Shown here piece by piece: positions 50,659 to 59,142 of a stretch of 64,000 nucleotides of DNA; within the stretch, counting starts at the first letter, position 1; each line of letters starts with the position of its first letter. The DNA comes from Actinoplanes subtropicus. Lineage in GTDB: Bacteria > Actinomycetota > Actinomycetes > Mycobacteriales > Micromonosporaceae. The notes under the pieces are model-generated. The model ran no database searches. It was not told where the DNA came from and saw nothing but the letters and a program-made list of their open reading frames with translations. Both the position numbers and the translations under genes were made by a program. Location of the stretch: the NCBI RefSeq assembly GCF_000721705.1, contig NZ_JOJL01000022.1, positions 1-64,000 of the forward strand, in the 5' to 3' direction.

Positions 50659-52329
50659 GTGGGCAGGGAACGGGAGCCGGGTGCCGGCGATGAGGGCTTC
50701 AGCACCCTCGAGATGGTCGTCGCGCTGGCCGTCCTGAGCGTCACCATGCTGGCGAGCGGTCCGTTCTTCGTGAACAGCCTGACCAATGTCAACCGGCAGC
50801 GGACCCGGCAGGCCGCGATCCAGCTCGCCGACACCGCGATGGAGCAGGTGCGCGGGCTCAAGGGGAGCGCCCTGCTGAGCGGCCGCAGCGCGATCGCCAC
50901 CCAGGCGCAGTTCGCCGCCGCCCCGGCCGCCGTCGCGCCGTACCTGGCGACCATGCAGGTGGTCGGCGACCCGATGCTCGGCGCCACCTCGACCGTTGGC
51001 GCGGACGCGCCGATCTCCACGTCGGCCCAGACGCTCACCGTCGAGGGGACCACGTACACCCAGAACATCTACGTCGGCGAGTGCGAGGTCTATCTGACCG
51101 GCACCAGCGAGTGCGTCTACCCGAAGGGCGCGGCCGCCCCGTCGGACACCACCCAGATCCTGCAGTTCTTCCGGGTCGTGGTGCTGGAGACCTGGACCGA
51201 CAACAACGCCTGCCGGGCGGCCGGCGGCACCTGCACCTACGTCGCCACCACGCTGGTGTCCCGCGCCTCCGAGCCCACCTTCGACTTCAACCGGCCGGCG
51301 CCGACGGTCATGGACAACACCCAGACCTGGTACGTGGGGGACACCGTCTCGTACCAGATGAAGGCCCGCGGCGGGCAGCTCCCGAACACCTGGACGATCG
51401 CGGCGCTGCCGGCCGGCCTGTCGATGGCCCCGTCCGGCATGATCACCGGTACCCCGACCACGGCCGCCGTCACGAGCACCACCGCGACGGTCACCGACCA
51501 CGCGAACCGCAACAACACCGGCGCGGTGACCCTGACCGTGGTCAAGCCGCCCACGCCGGTGGTGCCGGCGAGCGTCACGGGCTACGCCGGCGTCGCGTAC
51601 AGCCTCACGCTGTCGGCCACGGGCGGGGTCTCGCCGTACACCTGGACGGTGAGCGGCCTCCCGGCCGGGCTGAGCTTCAACGCCACCACCCTGGCCATCA
51701 GCGGCACGCCCACCACGGCCGGCGCCTCGACCGTGTCGGTCACGGTGACCGACGCCAACCAGCGGTCCGCGACGGCGACCTACCCGCACACGGTGAAGCC
51801 CGGCGTCACGCTGAGCGGCGTGTCCGGCCAGTCGGTCGACCTCAATACGAAGATCAGCTTTACCGCGTCCGGCGCGGGCGGCGACGGCAACTACACGTAC
51901 AGCGCGACCGGCCTGCCGACCGGTGTGTCGATCAACAGCAACAACGGCAAGGTCAACGCGAAGTCGAGCGTCTCCGGCCGGTTCCTGCCGACGATCACCG
52001 TGACCGACGGCAGCGGCGGCAGCGCGAGCCAGCAGATCGTGGTCCTCGTGACCACCAGCAGCTCGCTGGTCTTCACGGCGCCCGCGCTGACCGCGCCCGA
52101 CCAGAGCACGACCAAGGGCAGCGCGGCGTCGCTCACGCTGACCACGAACGGGACGCTGCTCGGCCTCTCACCGGTGCTGACGATCAGCGGGCTGCCGCCG
52201 GGCCTCTCCCTGAACGCGCTGACCGGGGTCATCTCCGGTACGCCGACCACGGCCGGCAGCTACACCGTGACCGCTACGGCGACCGCGACCAGCACCAGCG
52301 TCCTCACCTTCATCTGGACGGTCACATGA
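50659..52329 (+). CDS. Type IV prepilin-like protein with putative-Ig (He_PIG) repeats
   Basis: 556 residues from GTG 50659, with GGGAG six bases upstream. The prepilin signal is DEG/FSTLEMVVALAVLSV: cleavage after Gly13, Phe +1 and Glu +5. After a pilin-like domain with paired cysteines (GECEVYLTGTSECVY) come about four Ig-like repeats of He_PIG type (WTIAALPAGLSMAPSGMITG, WTVSGLPAGLSFNATTLAIS, ISGLPPGLSLNALTGVISG). Likely a large adhesive minor pilin at the cell surface. First of three overlapping pilin-like genes. Confidence 0.85.
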   Translation: MGREREPGAGDEGFSTLEMVVALAVLSVTMLASGPFFVNSLTNVNRQRTRQAAIQLADTAMEQVRGLKGSALLSGRSAIATQAQFAAAPAAVAPYLATMQVVGDPMLGATSTVGADAPISTSAQTLTVEGTTYTQNIYVGECEVYLTGTSECVYPKGAAAPSDTTQILQFFRVVVLETWTDNNACRAAGGTCTYVATTLVSRASEPTFDFNRPAPTVMDNTQTWYVGDTVSYQMKARGGQLPNTWTIAALPAGLSMAPSGMITGTPTTAAVTSTTATVTDHANRNNTGAVTLTVVKPPTPVVPASVTGYAGVAYSLTLSATGGVSPYTWTVSGLPAGLSFNATTLAISGTPTTAGASTVSVTVTDANQRSATATYPHTVKPGVTLSGVSGQSVDLNTKISFTASGAGGDGNYTYSATGLPTGVSINSNNGKVNAKSSVSGRFLPTITVTDGSGGSASQQIVVLVTTSSSLVFTAPALTAPDQSTTKGSAASLTLTTNGTLLGLSPVLTISGLPPGLSLNALTGVISGTPTTAGSYTVTATATATSTSVLTFIWTVT

Positions 52330-52937
52330 GCGACGACCAGCACGCGGACCAGGGCTTCTCGCTGATCGACATCATCGTCGCCACCTCGATCATGGCCGTG
52401 ATCATGGTGATCGTCACCGGCGGGATCATCGAGGTCTACTCGGACGTCAACAAGTCCGACGCGATAAGCACCGCCCGCGACCAGGTCGGCAACAGCTTCC
52501 GCCGGCTGGACCGGGAACTGCGCTACGCCACCTGGGTGGCCACCCCGGGCCAGGTGAACGGCGCCTGGTACCTGGAGTTCGCCACCCCCACCAACTGCCA
52601 GCAGCTGGTCTTCCAGAACGGCGTGCTGACCAAGCTGACGTGGGTTCTGCCGAGCACGACGCCGGGCACGCCCCAGGTGATCGCCTCCGACCTGGCACAG
52701 ACCGGCACCATCGCCCCGTTCACCGTCTATGCGCCCGGCAACCGGCCGTACGCCTCGGCCAGCCCCGGCACCAGCGGGGTCGGCGCCAACTACGAGCTGG
52801 AGCACAGCCAGGTCCGGCTCCGGTTCAGCGGCCACGTCGGCAAGGCCGATCTGCCGCTGGACGTGCTGTTCACGGCGCAGAACACCGACCGCAACACCCC
52901 GGCCGCCAACGACTGCAGCAAGGGAAGGCCGACCTGA
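52326..52937 (+). CDS. Type IV prepilin-like protein (PilW/GspJ-like)
   Basis: 203 residues. Class III signal DQG/FSLIDIIVATSIMAV, cleavage after Gly10. The normal +5 glutamate is Asp here, an unusual but conservative change. The rest resembles minor pilins (FRRLDRELRYATWVATPG) with a cysteine pair (TNCQQL, NDCSKG). ATGA overlap with the preceding gene. Confidence 0.85.
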   Translation: MSDDQHADQGFSLIDIIVATSIMAVIMVIVTGGIIEVYSDVNKSDAISTARDQVGNSFRRLDRELRYATWVATPGQVNGAWYLEFATPTNCQQLVFQNGVLTKLTWVLPSTTPGTPQVIASDLAQTGTIAPFTVYAPGNRPYASASPGTSGVGANYELEHSQVRLRFSGHVGKADLPLDVLFTAQNTDRNTPAANDCSKGRPT

Positions 52938-54448
52938 TGAGGCTCTCACTCCGCCGCCCGGACGAGGGATCGCTGCCGCTCGCGATGCTGGTCGTCACCG
53001 TGGTGATGTCGCTGTCGGCGGTCATGGTCCCGATCGTGGTGCGCCAGATCAAGAACACCCAGAGCTACGCCCGGCGGGACTCGGCGCTCGACGCCGCGCA
53101 GACCGGCCTCGACGTGATGATGGCCCGCGTGCGAGCCGCCTCCGATGCCGCGCAGAACGGCTATCTGGAGAACCTGCCGCCCTGCACGCTGACCGGGGTG
53201 GTCGGCGCGACCGGCGGCGGCATCGCCTCGACGTACACGGTCTCGGTGGTCTACCGCGACGCGAACGGCACCGCCATCACCAACTGCGCGGTCACCGACG
53301 TGCCGAGCACCGCGACCGTCACCTCGGCCGGCACCAGCGGGCCGACCACCCGGACCCTGATCGCCACCTACATCTTCTCCACCAGCAACACCAACATTCC
53401 CGGCGGCTCGATCAAGATCGAGAGCACCACCCTGAGCACCGGCCAGTGCCTCGACGGCGGTTCGGTCGCGAGCCCGGCCGCCGGGACGGCGGTCACCGTG
53501 CAGGACTGCAACGGCAGCAGCCAGCAGCAGTTCGGCTACACGCCGGACCTGTACCTCAAGCTGATCGGCTCGGAGACGACCAGCGCGGCGTCGGGCATGT
53601 GCCTGTTCGCGAGCTCGACCCGGGTGAGCGGCACCACCCAGCCGGTCTTCCAGGCCTGCCCGGCCACCCGGACCACGACCTTTCAGTGGGCGCTGGACGG
53701 CAACAGCGTCTTCCACGCCACGACCTCGGCCAGCAAGTCCGACGGCAGCTACTGCATCAACATCCGGACACCCGGATCGGCCACCGACCACGTGGTGGTC
53801 CTCGCCGGCTGCGGCGCGTCGCCCACCAAGAACCAGTTCTACTCCTCGCCGGGCGTCGGCGCCGGCATGGCCGGTGACTCCACCAACCAACTGGTCAACT
53901 ACAAGCAGTTCAGCCGCTGCCTCGACGTGACCAGCAAGAACATGAACGCGTCGTACATGATCGCCTGGTTCTGCAAGCAGGACCCGGGCGCGCTGGTCGA
54001 CTTCAACCAGCAGTGGGTCCACCCGGTGCCGGTGCTGCCGGCGGTCTCCGCGACCGGCCCGATCATCGTGAACAACACCAGCACCAACAGCAACGCCAAC
54101 AACGGCAACGCCAACAAGAACTACTGCCTGACGTCGCCGGGCACCGCCACCTCGACCTCCTGGGTGACCGTGACGGCGTGCTCGACCGCCGCCCTCCAGG
54201 CCCAGGCCAACCTGCAGTGGACCGTCTATCACGACACCGGCGACTACGGCACGAGCTACCGGATCAAGGACTACAACGGGAACTGCCTGCAGCCCACCGA
54301 GCAGGGCACCGGCATCGCCAACAACTACCACAGCGACGGCACCAGCAAGGTCCTGATCGCCACGTGCAGCACGGCCGACATCCAGAAGTGGAACGCGCCG
54401 GCCAACATCGATCAGCCGACGCCGCTGACCAACCTGACCGAGAAGTAG
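52937..54448 (+). CDS. PilX-like pilin fused to ricin-type lectin repeats
   Basis: 503 residues. An N-terminal hydrophobic helix after DEG/SLPLAMLVVTVVMSL resembles minor pilins of the PilX type but lacks Glu at +5. The C-terminal 330 residues contain repeated Cys-rich blocks with Q-x-W/F motifs (SSQQQFGY, TTFQWALD, DFNQQWVH, ANLQWTVYH, IQKWNAP) and starts such as GQCLDGG and SRCLDVTSKN, the pattern of a beta-trefoil ricin-B lectin. It would let the pilus tip or cell surface bind sugars. TGATG overlap with gene two. Confidence 0.8.
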   Translation: MRLSLRRPDEGSLPLAMLVVTVVMSLSAVMVPIVVRQIKNTQSYARRDSALDAAQTGLDVMMARVRAASDAAQNGYLENLPPCTLTGVVGATGGGIASTYTVSVVYRDANGTAITNCAVTDVPSTATVTSAGTSGPTTRTLIATYIFSTSNTNIPGGSIKIESTTLSTGQCLDGGSVASPAAGTAVTVQDCNGSSQQQFGYTPDLYLKLIGSETTSAASGMCLFASSTRVSGTTQPVFQACPATRTTTFQWALDGNSVFHATTSASKSDGSYCINIRTPGSATDHVVVLAGCGASPTKNQFYSSPGVGAGMAGDSTNQLVNYKQFSRCLDVTSKNMNASYMIAWFCKQDPGALVDFNQQWVHPVPVLPAVSATGPIIVNNTSTNSNANNGNANKNYCLTSPGTATSTSWVTVTACSTAALQAQANLQWTVYHDTGDYGTSYRIKDYNGNCLQPTEQGTGIANNYHSDGTSKVLIATCSTADIQKWNAPANIDQPTPLTNLTEK

Positions 54449-54532
54449 TCGCCGGTGAAGGGGTGACCCGAGTCACATCCGAACGGTCGTTGGGGCAGGA
54501 TGGTCCGGACGACTACCGGAGGGAGCAGGACC

Positions 54533-55648
54533 ATGACCGCCGTACGGCTGCTGGTCGGCACACGCAAGGGCGCGTTCACCCTGACCGCGGACGGCACGCG
54601 AAAGAACTGGGAAGTGAGCGGGCCGCACTTCGGCGGGTGGGAGATCTACCACGTCAACGGCTCGGTGGCCGATCCCGATCGATTGTGGGCGTCGCAGACG
54701 TCGGGCTGGTTCGGTCAGATCATGCAGCGCTCGGACGACGGCGGGCGCAGCTGGCAGCCGGTCGGGAACGACTTCACGTACGCGGGGGAGGTGGGCGAAC
54801 ACCTCTGGTACGACGGCACGCCGCGCCCGTGGGAGTTCAAGCGCATCTGGCACATCGAACCGTCCCGTACCGATCCGGATGTGGTCTACGCGGGCGCCGA
54901 GGACGCGGCGCTGTACAAGTCGACCGATGCCGGCGCGACGTGGACGGAACTGACCGCCTTGCGCACGCACGAGTCCGGTCCGCGCTGGCAGCCCGGCGCG
55001 GGCGGCATGTGCCTGCACACGATCATTCTCGATCCGGTCGATCCCGATCGTATTTTCGTGGCCATCTCGGCGGCCGGCGCTTTCCGCACCGACGACGGCG
55101 GCCGGACGTGGCAGCCGATCAACAAGGGTCTGCGCTCCGCTCAGATCCCGGACGAGGACGCCGAGGTCGGCCACTGCGTGCACCGCCTGGCCATGCACCC
55201 GAGCCGCCCCGACGTGCTCTACATGCAGAAACACTGGGACGTGATGCGCTCCGACAACGCCGGCGACCAGTGGCACGAGATCAGCGGCGACCTGCCGACC
55301 GACTTCGGCTTCCCGATCGCGGTGCACGCGCACGAGCCCGAGACGGTCTATGTCGTACCGATCAAGAGCGATTCCGAGCATTACGTGCCGGACGCCCGCC
55401 TGCGCGTCTACCGCAGCCGCACCGGCGGCGATGACTGGGAACCGCTCACGAACGGCCTCCCGCAGGAGAACTGCTACGTCAACATCCTGCGCGACGCGAT
55501 GGCGGTGGACACCCTCGACGAGTGCGGCGTCTACTTCGGCACCTCGGGCGGCCAGGTTTACGGCTCGTCCGACAGCGGCGATTCGTGGCAACCGATCGTC
55601 CGCGACCTGCCGGCCGTCCTCTCCGTCGAGGCCCAGGTGCTGCCGTGA
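54533..55648 (+). CDS. BNR/sialidase-like beta-propeller protein
   Basis: 371 residues without a signal peptide. Several Asp-box repeats are visible: [60 protein letters not shown] and [12 protein letters not shown]. Such propellers occur in sialidases and in photosystem-stability-type proteins; no sialidase catalytic residues are evident. Good ribosome site (GGAGG) upstream. The adjacent MoaD/ThiS gene begins 10 nt after it. Confidence 0.85.
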   Translation: MTAVRLLVGTRKGAFTLTADGTRKNWEVSGPHFGGWEIYHVNGSVADPDRLWASQTSGWFGQIMQRSDDGGRSWQPVGNDFTYAGEVGEHLWYDGTPRPWEFKRIWHIEPSRTDPDVVYAGAEDAALYKSTDAGATWTELTALRTHESGPRWQPGAGGMCLHTIILDPVDPDRIFVAISAAGAFRTDDGGRTWQPINKGLRSAQIPDEDAEVGHCVHRLAMHPSRPDVLYMQKHWDVMRSDNAGDQWHEISGDLPTDFGFPIAVHAHEPETVYVVPIKSDSEHYVPDARLRVYRSRTGGDDWEPLTNGLPQENCYVNILRDAMAVDTLDECGVYFGTSGGQVYGSSDSGDSWQPIVRDLPAVLSVEAQVLP

Positions 55649-55658
55649 TCGGGCTGTC

Positions 55659-55955
55659 GTGATCCGGGTCGTGTTGCCGCCGCATCTGCGCACGCTCGCT
55701 CAGATCAGCGGCGAAGTGACCGTGTCGATCGAAGGTGATCCGACCCAGCGCCACGTGCTGGACGCGATCGAGCTGCGCTATCCGATGCTGCGCGGCACGA
55801 TGCGCGACCGGGCGACCGGGAACAGGCGGGCGCTGGTCCGCTTCTTCGCCTGCTCGGAGGACCTGTCGAACGAGTCGCCCGACGCGCCCCTCCCGCCGGA
55901 GGTCGTCGCCGGCAAGGAGCCGTTTCTGATCGTCGGCGCCATGGCCGGAGGTTGA
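55659..55955 (+). CDS. MoaD/ThiS-family ubiquitin-like protein
   Basis: 98 residues starting at GTG 55659: IRVVLPPHLRTLAQISGEVT, TQRHVLDAIELRYPMLRGTM and a C-terminal Gly-Gly (GAMAGG), where sulfur carriers are activated as thiocarboxylates. No moaE, thiG or activating E1-like gene is near. Pairing with a BNR-repeat gene recurs in actinobacteria and proteobacteria, but function is not known. Confidence 0.85.
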   Translation: MIRVVLPPHLRTLAQISGEVTVSIEGDPTQRHVLDAIELRYPMLRGTMRDRATGNRRALVRFFACSEDLSNESPDAPLPPEVVAGKEPFLIVGAMAGG

Positions 55956-56293
55956 TTCAAAACCATTCGCCCGTACGCCCGGCGGGTCCCCAACCGCAGG
56001 ACCGCGCGCCCGCCTTCGCCGGGCGGCACCTGCAACGGACGCCCGCGGTCCGCCACCGGGCTGAGATCGGTGGCCGGGCTCGCGGCCGCACCCGCGGCGG
56101 CCCGTGCCCTCGCGTCCGGACTCCGGCGTGCCCATGCGCTTGGGTCCGGGCCCAGCGCGCCGTGCGCCCGGGCCCAGCGTGCCGTGCGCTTGGGTCCGGG
56201 CTCGCGGTCGCCCGCGCCGTTCCCCGGCCCTTGCGCAGATCTTGGAGCCGAACCGTTCGCGGCGAACGGAAACTCATCATCGATGCGGGCAGG
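55956..56293. other. 338-bp non-coding stretch left of the IS element
   Basis: No supported gene. It holds GC-rich imperfect direct repeats (56134-56204) and leads into the left inverted repeat of the IS. Confidence 0.6.
56134..56204. repeat. Three imperfect direct repeats beside the IS
   Basis: TGCGCTTGGGTCCGGGC appears near 56134 and again near 56184, with a shorter relative (TGCGCCCGGGCCCAGCG) between them. Confidence 0.6.
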
Positions 56294-56370
56294 CCGACCA
56301 AGGCTGGAGATTTCCTGTTCCCGACGGGCCTGTTGTTTTTTGTCGGGGAGCTCGCGACGGCGGAAATGTG

Positions 56371-56474
56371 GCCGGGTGGCCGGGTGGCCGGGTGGCCGGG
56401 TGGCCGGGTGGCCGGGTGGCCGGGTGGCCGGGTGGCCGGGTGGCCGGGTGGCCGGGTGGCTGGGTGGCTGGGTC
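56371..56474. repeat. 8-bp microsatellite (GCCGGGTG, 11 perfect plus 2 variant copies)
   Basis: Perfect copies span 56371-56458; two GCTGGGT-type copies follow. The last one supplies the bases of the transposase stop codon (TGA at 56475-56473). Confidence 0.95.
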
Positions 56475-58098
56475 AGGTGGTGAGGGTTCGCAGGCGTAGG
56501 AGGTTGGTGACGGCGGCGGCGAAGCGGATTTCGTGGTGGGCGGCGGTGAGTCCGCGGCGGGTGAAGTGGCGTAGCTGGCGGTGGTCTTTGAGCCAGGCGT
56601 GGCTGGTTTCGGCTTGGGGAGAGCGTTGCCGGTAGAGGGCTTTGCCGGCGGGGGTGGTCAGTTCGTGGTCGAGGCGTTCTCGTTCGGTGGCCTCGGGTGG
56701 TGGGGGTTGGGTGGGTGGGGTGAGTTTGCGGTGCCAGCGGTTGGGGATCAGGCGTGCTGGTCCGGGGGTGGTGAGGTTGGTGGTGCTGTCGTAGCCGGCG
56801 TCGGCGAGCAGGGTGCCGATGGTTAGGTCGTCGCGGCCGGTGATGGTGTTCAGGTGGTGGGTGAGCTGGGTGAGTGCGGTCAGGGTGGGGATGAATTGCT
56901 GGAAGTCGTTGGCGTCCTGGGTGGCGTTGGCGTGCAGGATGAAGCGGTCGTGGCTGGTGGCGGTCTGACAGTTGTAGCCCTGGATCCAGCCGTTGCGGGT
57001 GTGCATCCGTCGTGATTGCGGGTCGGTGAGGTTGGCCCGTGGTGGCTGCCGGCTGCGGCGGCCCGCGTTGCCCGCGTTGCCGTCGTTGGTGTCGTTGGTG
57101 TCGTTGGTGTCCTGGCTGGTGCTGCCGGTGTTCTTGGTGCTGGCGGCGAGGGCGGTGTCGTAGGCGGCTTTGGCGTCGCGGACCCGGCAGTACTGGTCGG
57201 CCGGGACGGGGGTGCGTCGGGAGGGTTTGCGGCCGGTGGCGGCGTACCGGGCGTGCCAGTCGTCGATGCGGGCCTGGTGGCGGACGCGTTCTTTGTCCCA
57301 GCGGGCTTTGGCCGCGGTGACCGGATCGAGGGTTTTCGGGCGGCGGCCGGTCGGTGCCCGACCGCCGGTCAGGGCCGCGGTCTGCTGCCGGTCTTGGTAG
57401 TCGGTGGCGGTGGCCCGGGCGGCTGCCTGCGCGGCGGCCCGGGCCGCGGTCTGCGCGGTGATCTCGTCTAGGGCCTGCCGGATCCGCGTGCCGCGACGGG
57501 TGCGGTCGTGCAGCTTTTCCGGGATCTCGTCCCCGCGGCGGCCCGGGCCGAACAGGGTGTCCTCGGCCTGGTCGGTCGCGGCCGCGGCGGCCAGATGCTC
57601 GACGGCCAGCCGGCGCAGGCTCGCCTCGCCCCGGTTGGCGTCCCGCGACGCGTTCGCGGCGATCTTCACCCCGTCCAGCGCGACCACCCCGAGCCGGAGC
57701 ATGCCCAGCCGGGCGCACAACAGCAGACTCGCGGTCAGCAGGTCACCCAGTGCCGCTTCGTGATCACGGCGGAACCGGGCGATCACCGTATGATCCGGGA
57801 CGTCACCGGCGCAGATGATCCGCAATGCCACATCGGTGCGGCACAACGCCTCGATCCGCCGCGACGAGCGCAGTCCCTGCGCCATCGCATACACCAGCAG
57901 CGTGACCAGCATGTCCGGGTCGAACCCACGCCGGCCGACCCCGCCCAACCGGGCCCGGCGGTGGAACGCGGCGGTATCCAACTGGCCCACCGCGTCGATC
58001 ACGAACCACACCAGATGATCAGCCGGCAGCCAGTCCGTCATCGACGGCGGCAACAGGAACGGCTGCTCACGATCAACCGGCCGATACCCACGAGCCAT
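56473..58098 (-). CDS. IS1182-family transposase
   Basis: 541 residues from ATG 58098 (MARGYRPVDREQPFLLPPSM); GTG 58113 is an alternative. The N-terminal DUF772-type domain (PADHLVWFVIDAVGQLDTAA, DPDMLVTLLVYAMAQGLRSS, DHTVIARFRRDHEAA) leads to the DDE region (VALDGVKIAANASRDANRG, YNCQTATSHDRFI, LLADAGYDSTTNLT, RSPQAETSHAWLKDHR). A linker has repeated NDT triplets. The reading frame is full length, so the element may still be mobile. Confidence 0.9.
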   Translation of the reverse strand: MARGYRPVDREQPFLLPPSMTDWLPADHLVWFVIDAVGQLDTAAFHRRARLGGVGRRGFDPDMLVTLLVYAMAQGLRSSRRIEALCRTDVALRIICAGDVPDHTVIARFRRDHEAALGDLLTASLLLCARLGMLRLGVVALDGVKIAANASRDANRGEASLRRLAVEHLAAAAATDQAEDTLFGPGRRGDEIPEKLHDRTRRGTRIRQALDEITAQTAARAAAQAAARATATDYQDRQQTAALTGGRAPTGRRPKTLDPVTAAKARWDKERVRHQARIDDWHARYAATGRKPSRRTPVPADQYCRVRDAKAAYDTALAASTKNTGSTSQDTNDTNDTNDGNAGNAGRRSRQPPRANLTDPQSRRMHTRNGWIQGYNCQTATSHDRFILHANATQDANDFQQFIPTLTALTQLTHHLNTITGRDDLTIGTLLADAGYDSTTNLTTPGPARLIPNRWHRKLTPPTQPPPPEATERERLDHELTTPAGKALYRQRSPQAETSHAWLKDHRQLRHFTRRGLTAAHHEIRFAAAVTNLLRLRTLTT

Positions 58099-58255
58099 AC
58101 CATCAATATTCACAAACCTGGATCAAACAGGCCAGCCGCCACGCCGACCCAAAAAGCAACAGGCCCCCGACGAACGGAAAGCCTGCAAGGTCGGGGACGG
58201 CGCGGGCCCGCTCGGCGCCCCCACGCCCGCGACCCGGGTCCTCGCGCCCAGGCCC

Positions 58256-58365
58256 GTGCGGCCGCACCCTCGCGCCCGCGTCCCGAGGCCCGCACGCCCG
58301 GGCCCGTGCGGCCGCACCGCCCGCGCCCGCGTGCCCGGCCCCACGCCGCGGCCGTGCGGCCGCAC
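58256..58365. repeat. Three copies of palindrome GTGCGGCCGCAC
   Basis: Perfect 12-bp palindromes at 58256, 58306 and 58354, spaced 50 and 48 bp apart in CGCGCCCGCG-rich DNA between the IS right end and the TetR stop. This 235-bp interval (58196-58430) has no gene. Confidence 0.85.
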
Positions 58366-58430
58366 CGCGCGCTCGCGCATCCGGGTCCGGTGGGCCCGTC
58401 GCGCTCGCTCGCGGCTTGAGGGCGCGGGGA

Positions 58431-59012
58431 TCAGGCGTCGCCCTGGCGACGCAGCCCCGACAGTGTGACGGCGACCAGGCGTGGGACGGCGTCGCGGGTG
58501 GCGGTGCCGGCCGCGGTGAGGGCGTGCAGGCAGTAGCCGGCCAGCTCGTCGGCCGTCACGTCGTCGCGGACGTCGCCGTCCCGGGCGGCCTCCTCGATCA
58601 GGGCGCGCACGAAGTCCCGCAGTCGCCGCCGGGCGTGCTCGACGTGTTCGCCCCGGTGCAGCAGCGTGGCGAGCTCGCCGCCGTGATGCCGGGCCGAGTG
58701 GTACTGGATGTGGGCGTACGTCCGCAGGGCCGCCTCCAGCCGCGCGACGGCCGTGGCGGTGGGATCGGCTGCAGCGGTGAGCTGCTCGAGGTGCGCGGTG
58801 ATCTGACGCTCGTGCCAGGCGGTCAGCACGGCCTGGGCGTCCGGAAAGTATTTGTACAGGGTGGCTCGCCCGATGCCGGCCTGCTCGGCGATCTGCGACA
58901 TGGTCAGCGCGACCAGTCCGCGCTCGGCCACCAGGGTGGCCATGGCGTCCAGGGCGGCATCCCGAACCGCGGCGCGGTGCGCGTCGATCGTCTCCGTCCA
59001 CAAATTCGGCAC
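58431..59012 (-). CDS. TetR-family transcriptional regulator
   Basis: 193 residues from GTG 59012. The helix-turn-helix is LTMSQIAEQAGIGRATLYKYFPD; the C-terminal helical domain (YAHIQYHSARHHGGELATLL, RLRDFVRALIEEAARDGDV) binds the ligand. It probably represses the divergent DUF2218 gene and itself through the inverted repeat at 59061-59073. Confidence 0.9.
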   Translation of the reverse strand: MPNLWTETIDAHRAAVRDAALDAMATLVAERGLVALTMSQIAEQAGIGRATLYKYFPDAQAVLTAWHERQITAHLEQLTAAADPTATAVARLEAALRTYAHIQYHSARHHGGELATLLHRGEHVEHARRRLRDFVRALIEEAARDGDVRDDVTADELAGYCLHALTAAGTATRDAVPRLVAVTLSGLRRQGDA

Positions 59013-59018
59013 GCCCCT

Positions 59019-59024
59019 ACCTTA
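59019..59024 (-). promoter_or_regulatory. -10 box (TAAGGT), leaderless GTG at 59012
   Basis: On the minus strand TAAGGT is followed by AGGGGC and the GTG of the TetR gene. Confidence 0.65.
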
Positions 59025-59060
59025 CACATCGTTCTGGCGGCGACATTGTGACGTTGACGT

Positions 59061-59073
59061 AGACACACTGTCT
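59061..59073. promoter_or_regulatory. TetR-type operator AGACA-CAC-TGTCT
   Basis: Perfect 5-bp arms around three bases in the 130-bp divergent region, 70-82 nt upstream of ATG 59143. Confidence 0.6.
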
Positions 59074-59142
59074 CGATAACTTGGGCGGTGGGCCGCTCGA
59101 AGACATCCGGGCGCGGCCGACAGACGACCCGGAAGGAACCCG

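Larger units (their letters stand above)
56294..58195 (-). mobile_element. IS1182-like insertion sequence
   Basis: About 1.9 kb with one transposase gene. The ends are related inverted repeats: on the left (56294-56346), read as its complement, CCGAC-AAAAA-CAACAGGCCC then GAACAGGAAA; on the right (58144-58195) CCGACCCAAAAAGCAACAGG then GAACGGAAA. The match is imperfect, so the outer limits are uncertain by about 15 bp. No target duplication could be fixed by eye. Confidence 0.7.

Noticed and set aside
56371..56474. Possible CRISPR or origin iterons
   Set aside because: 8-bp simple repeat without spacers, inside an insertion sequence.
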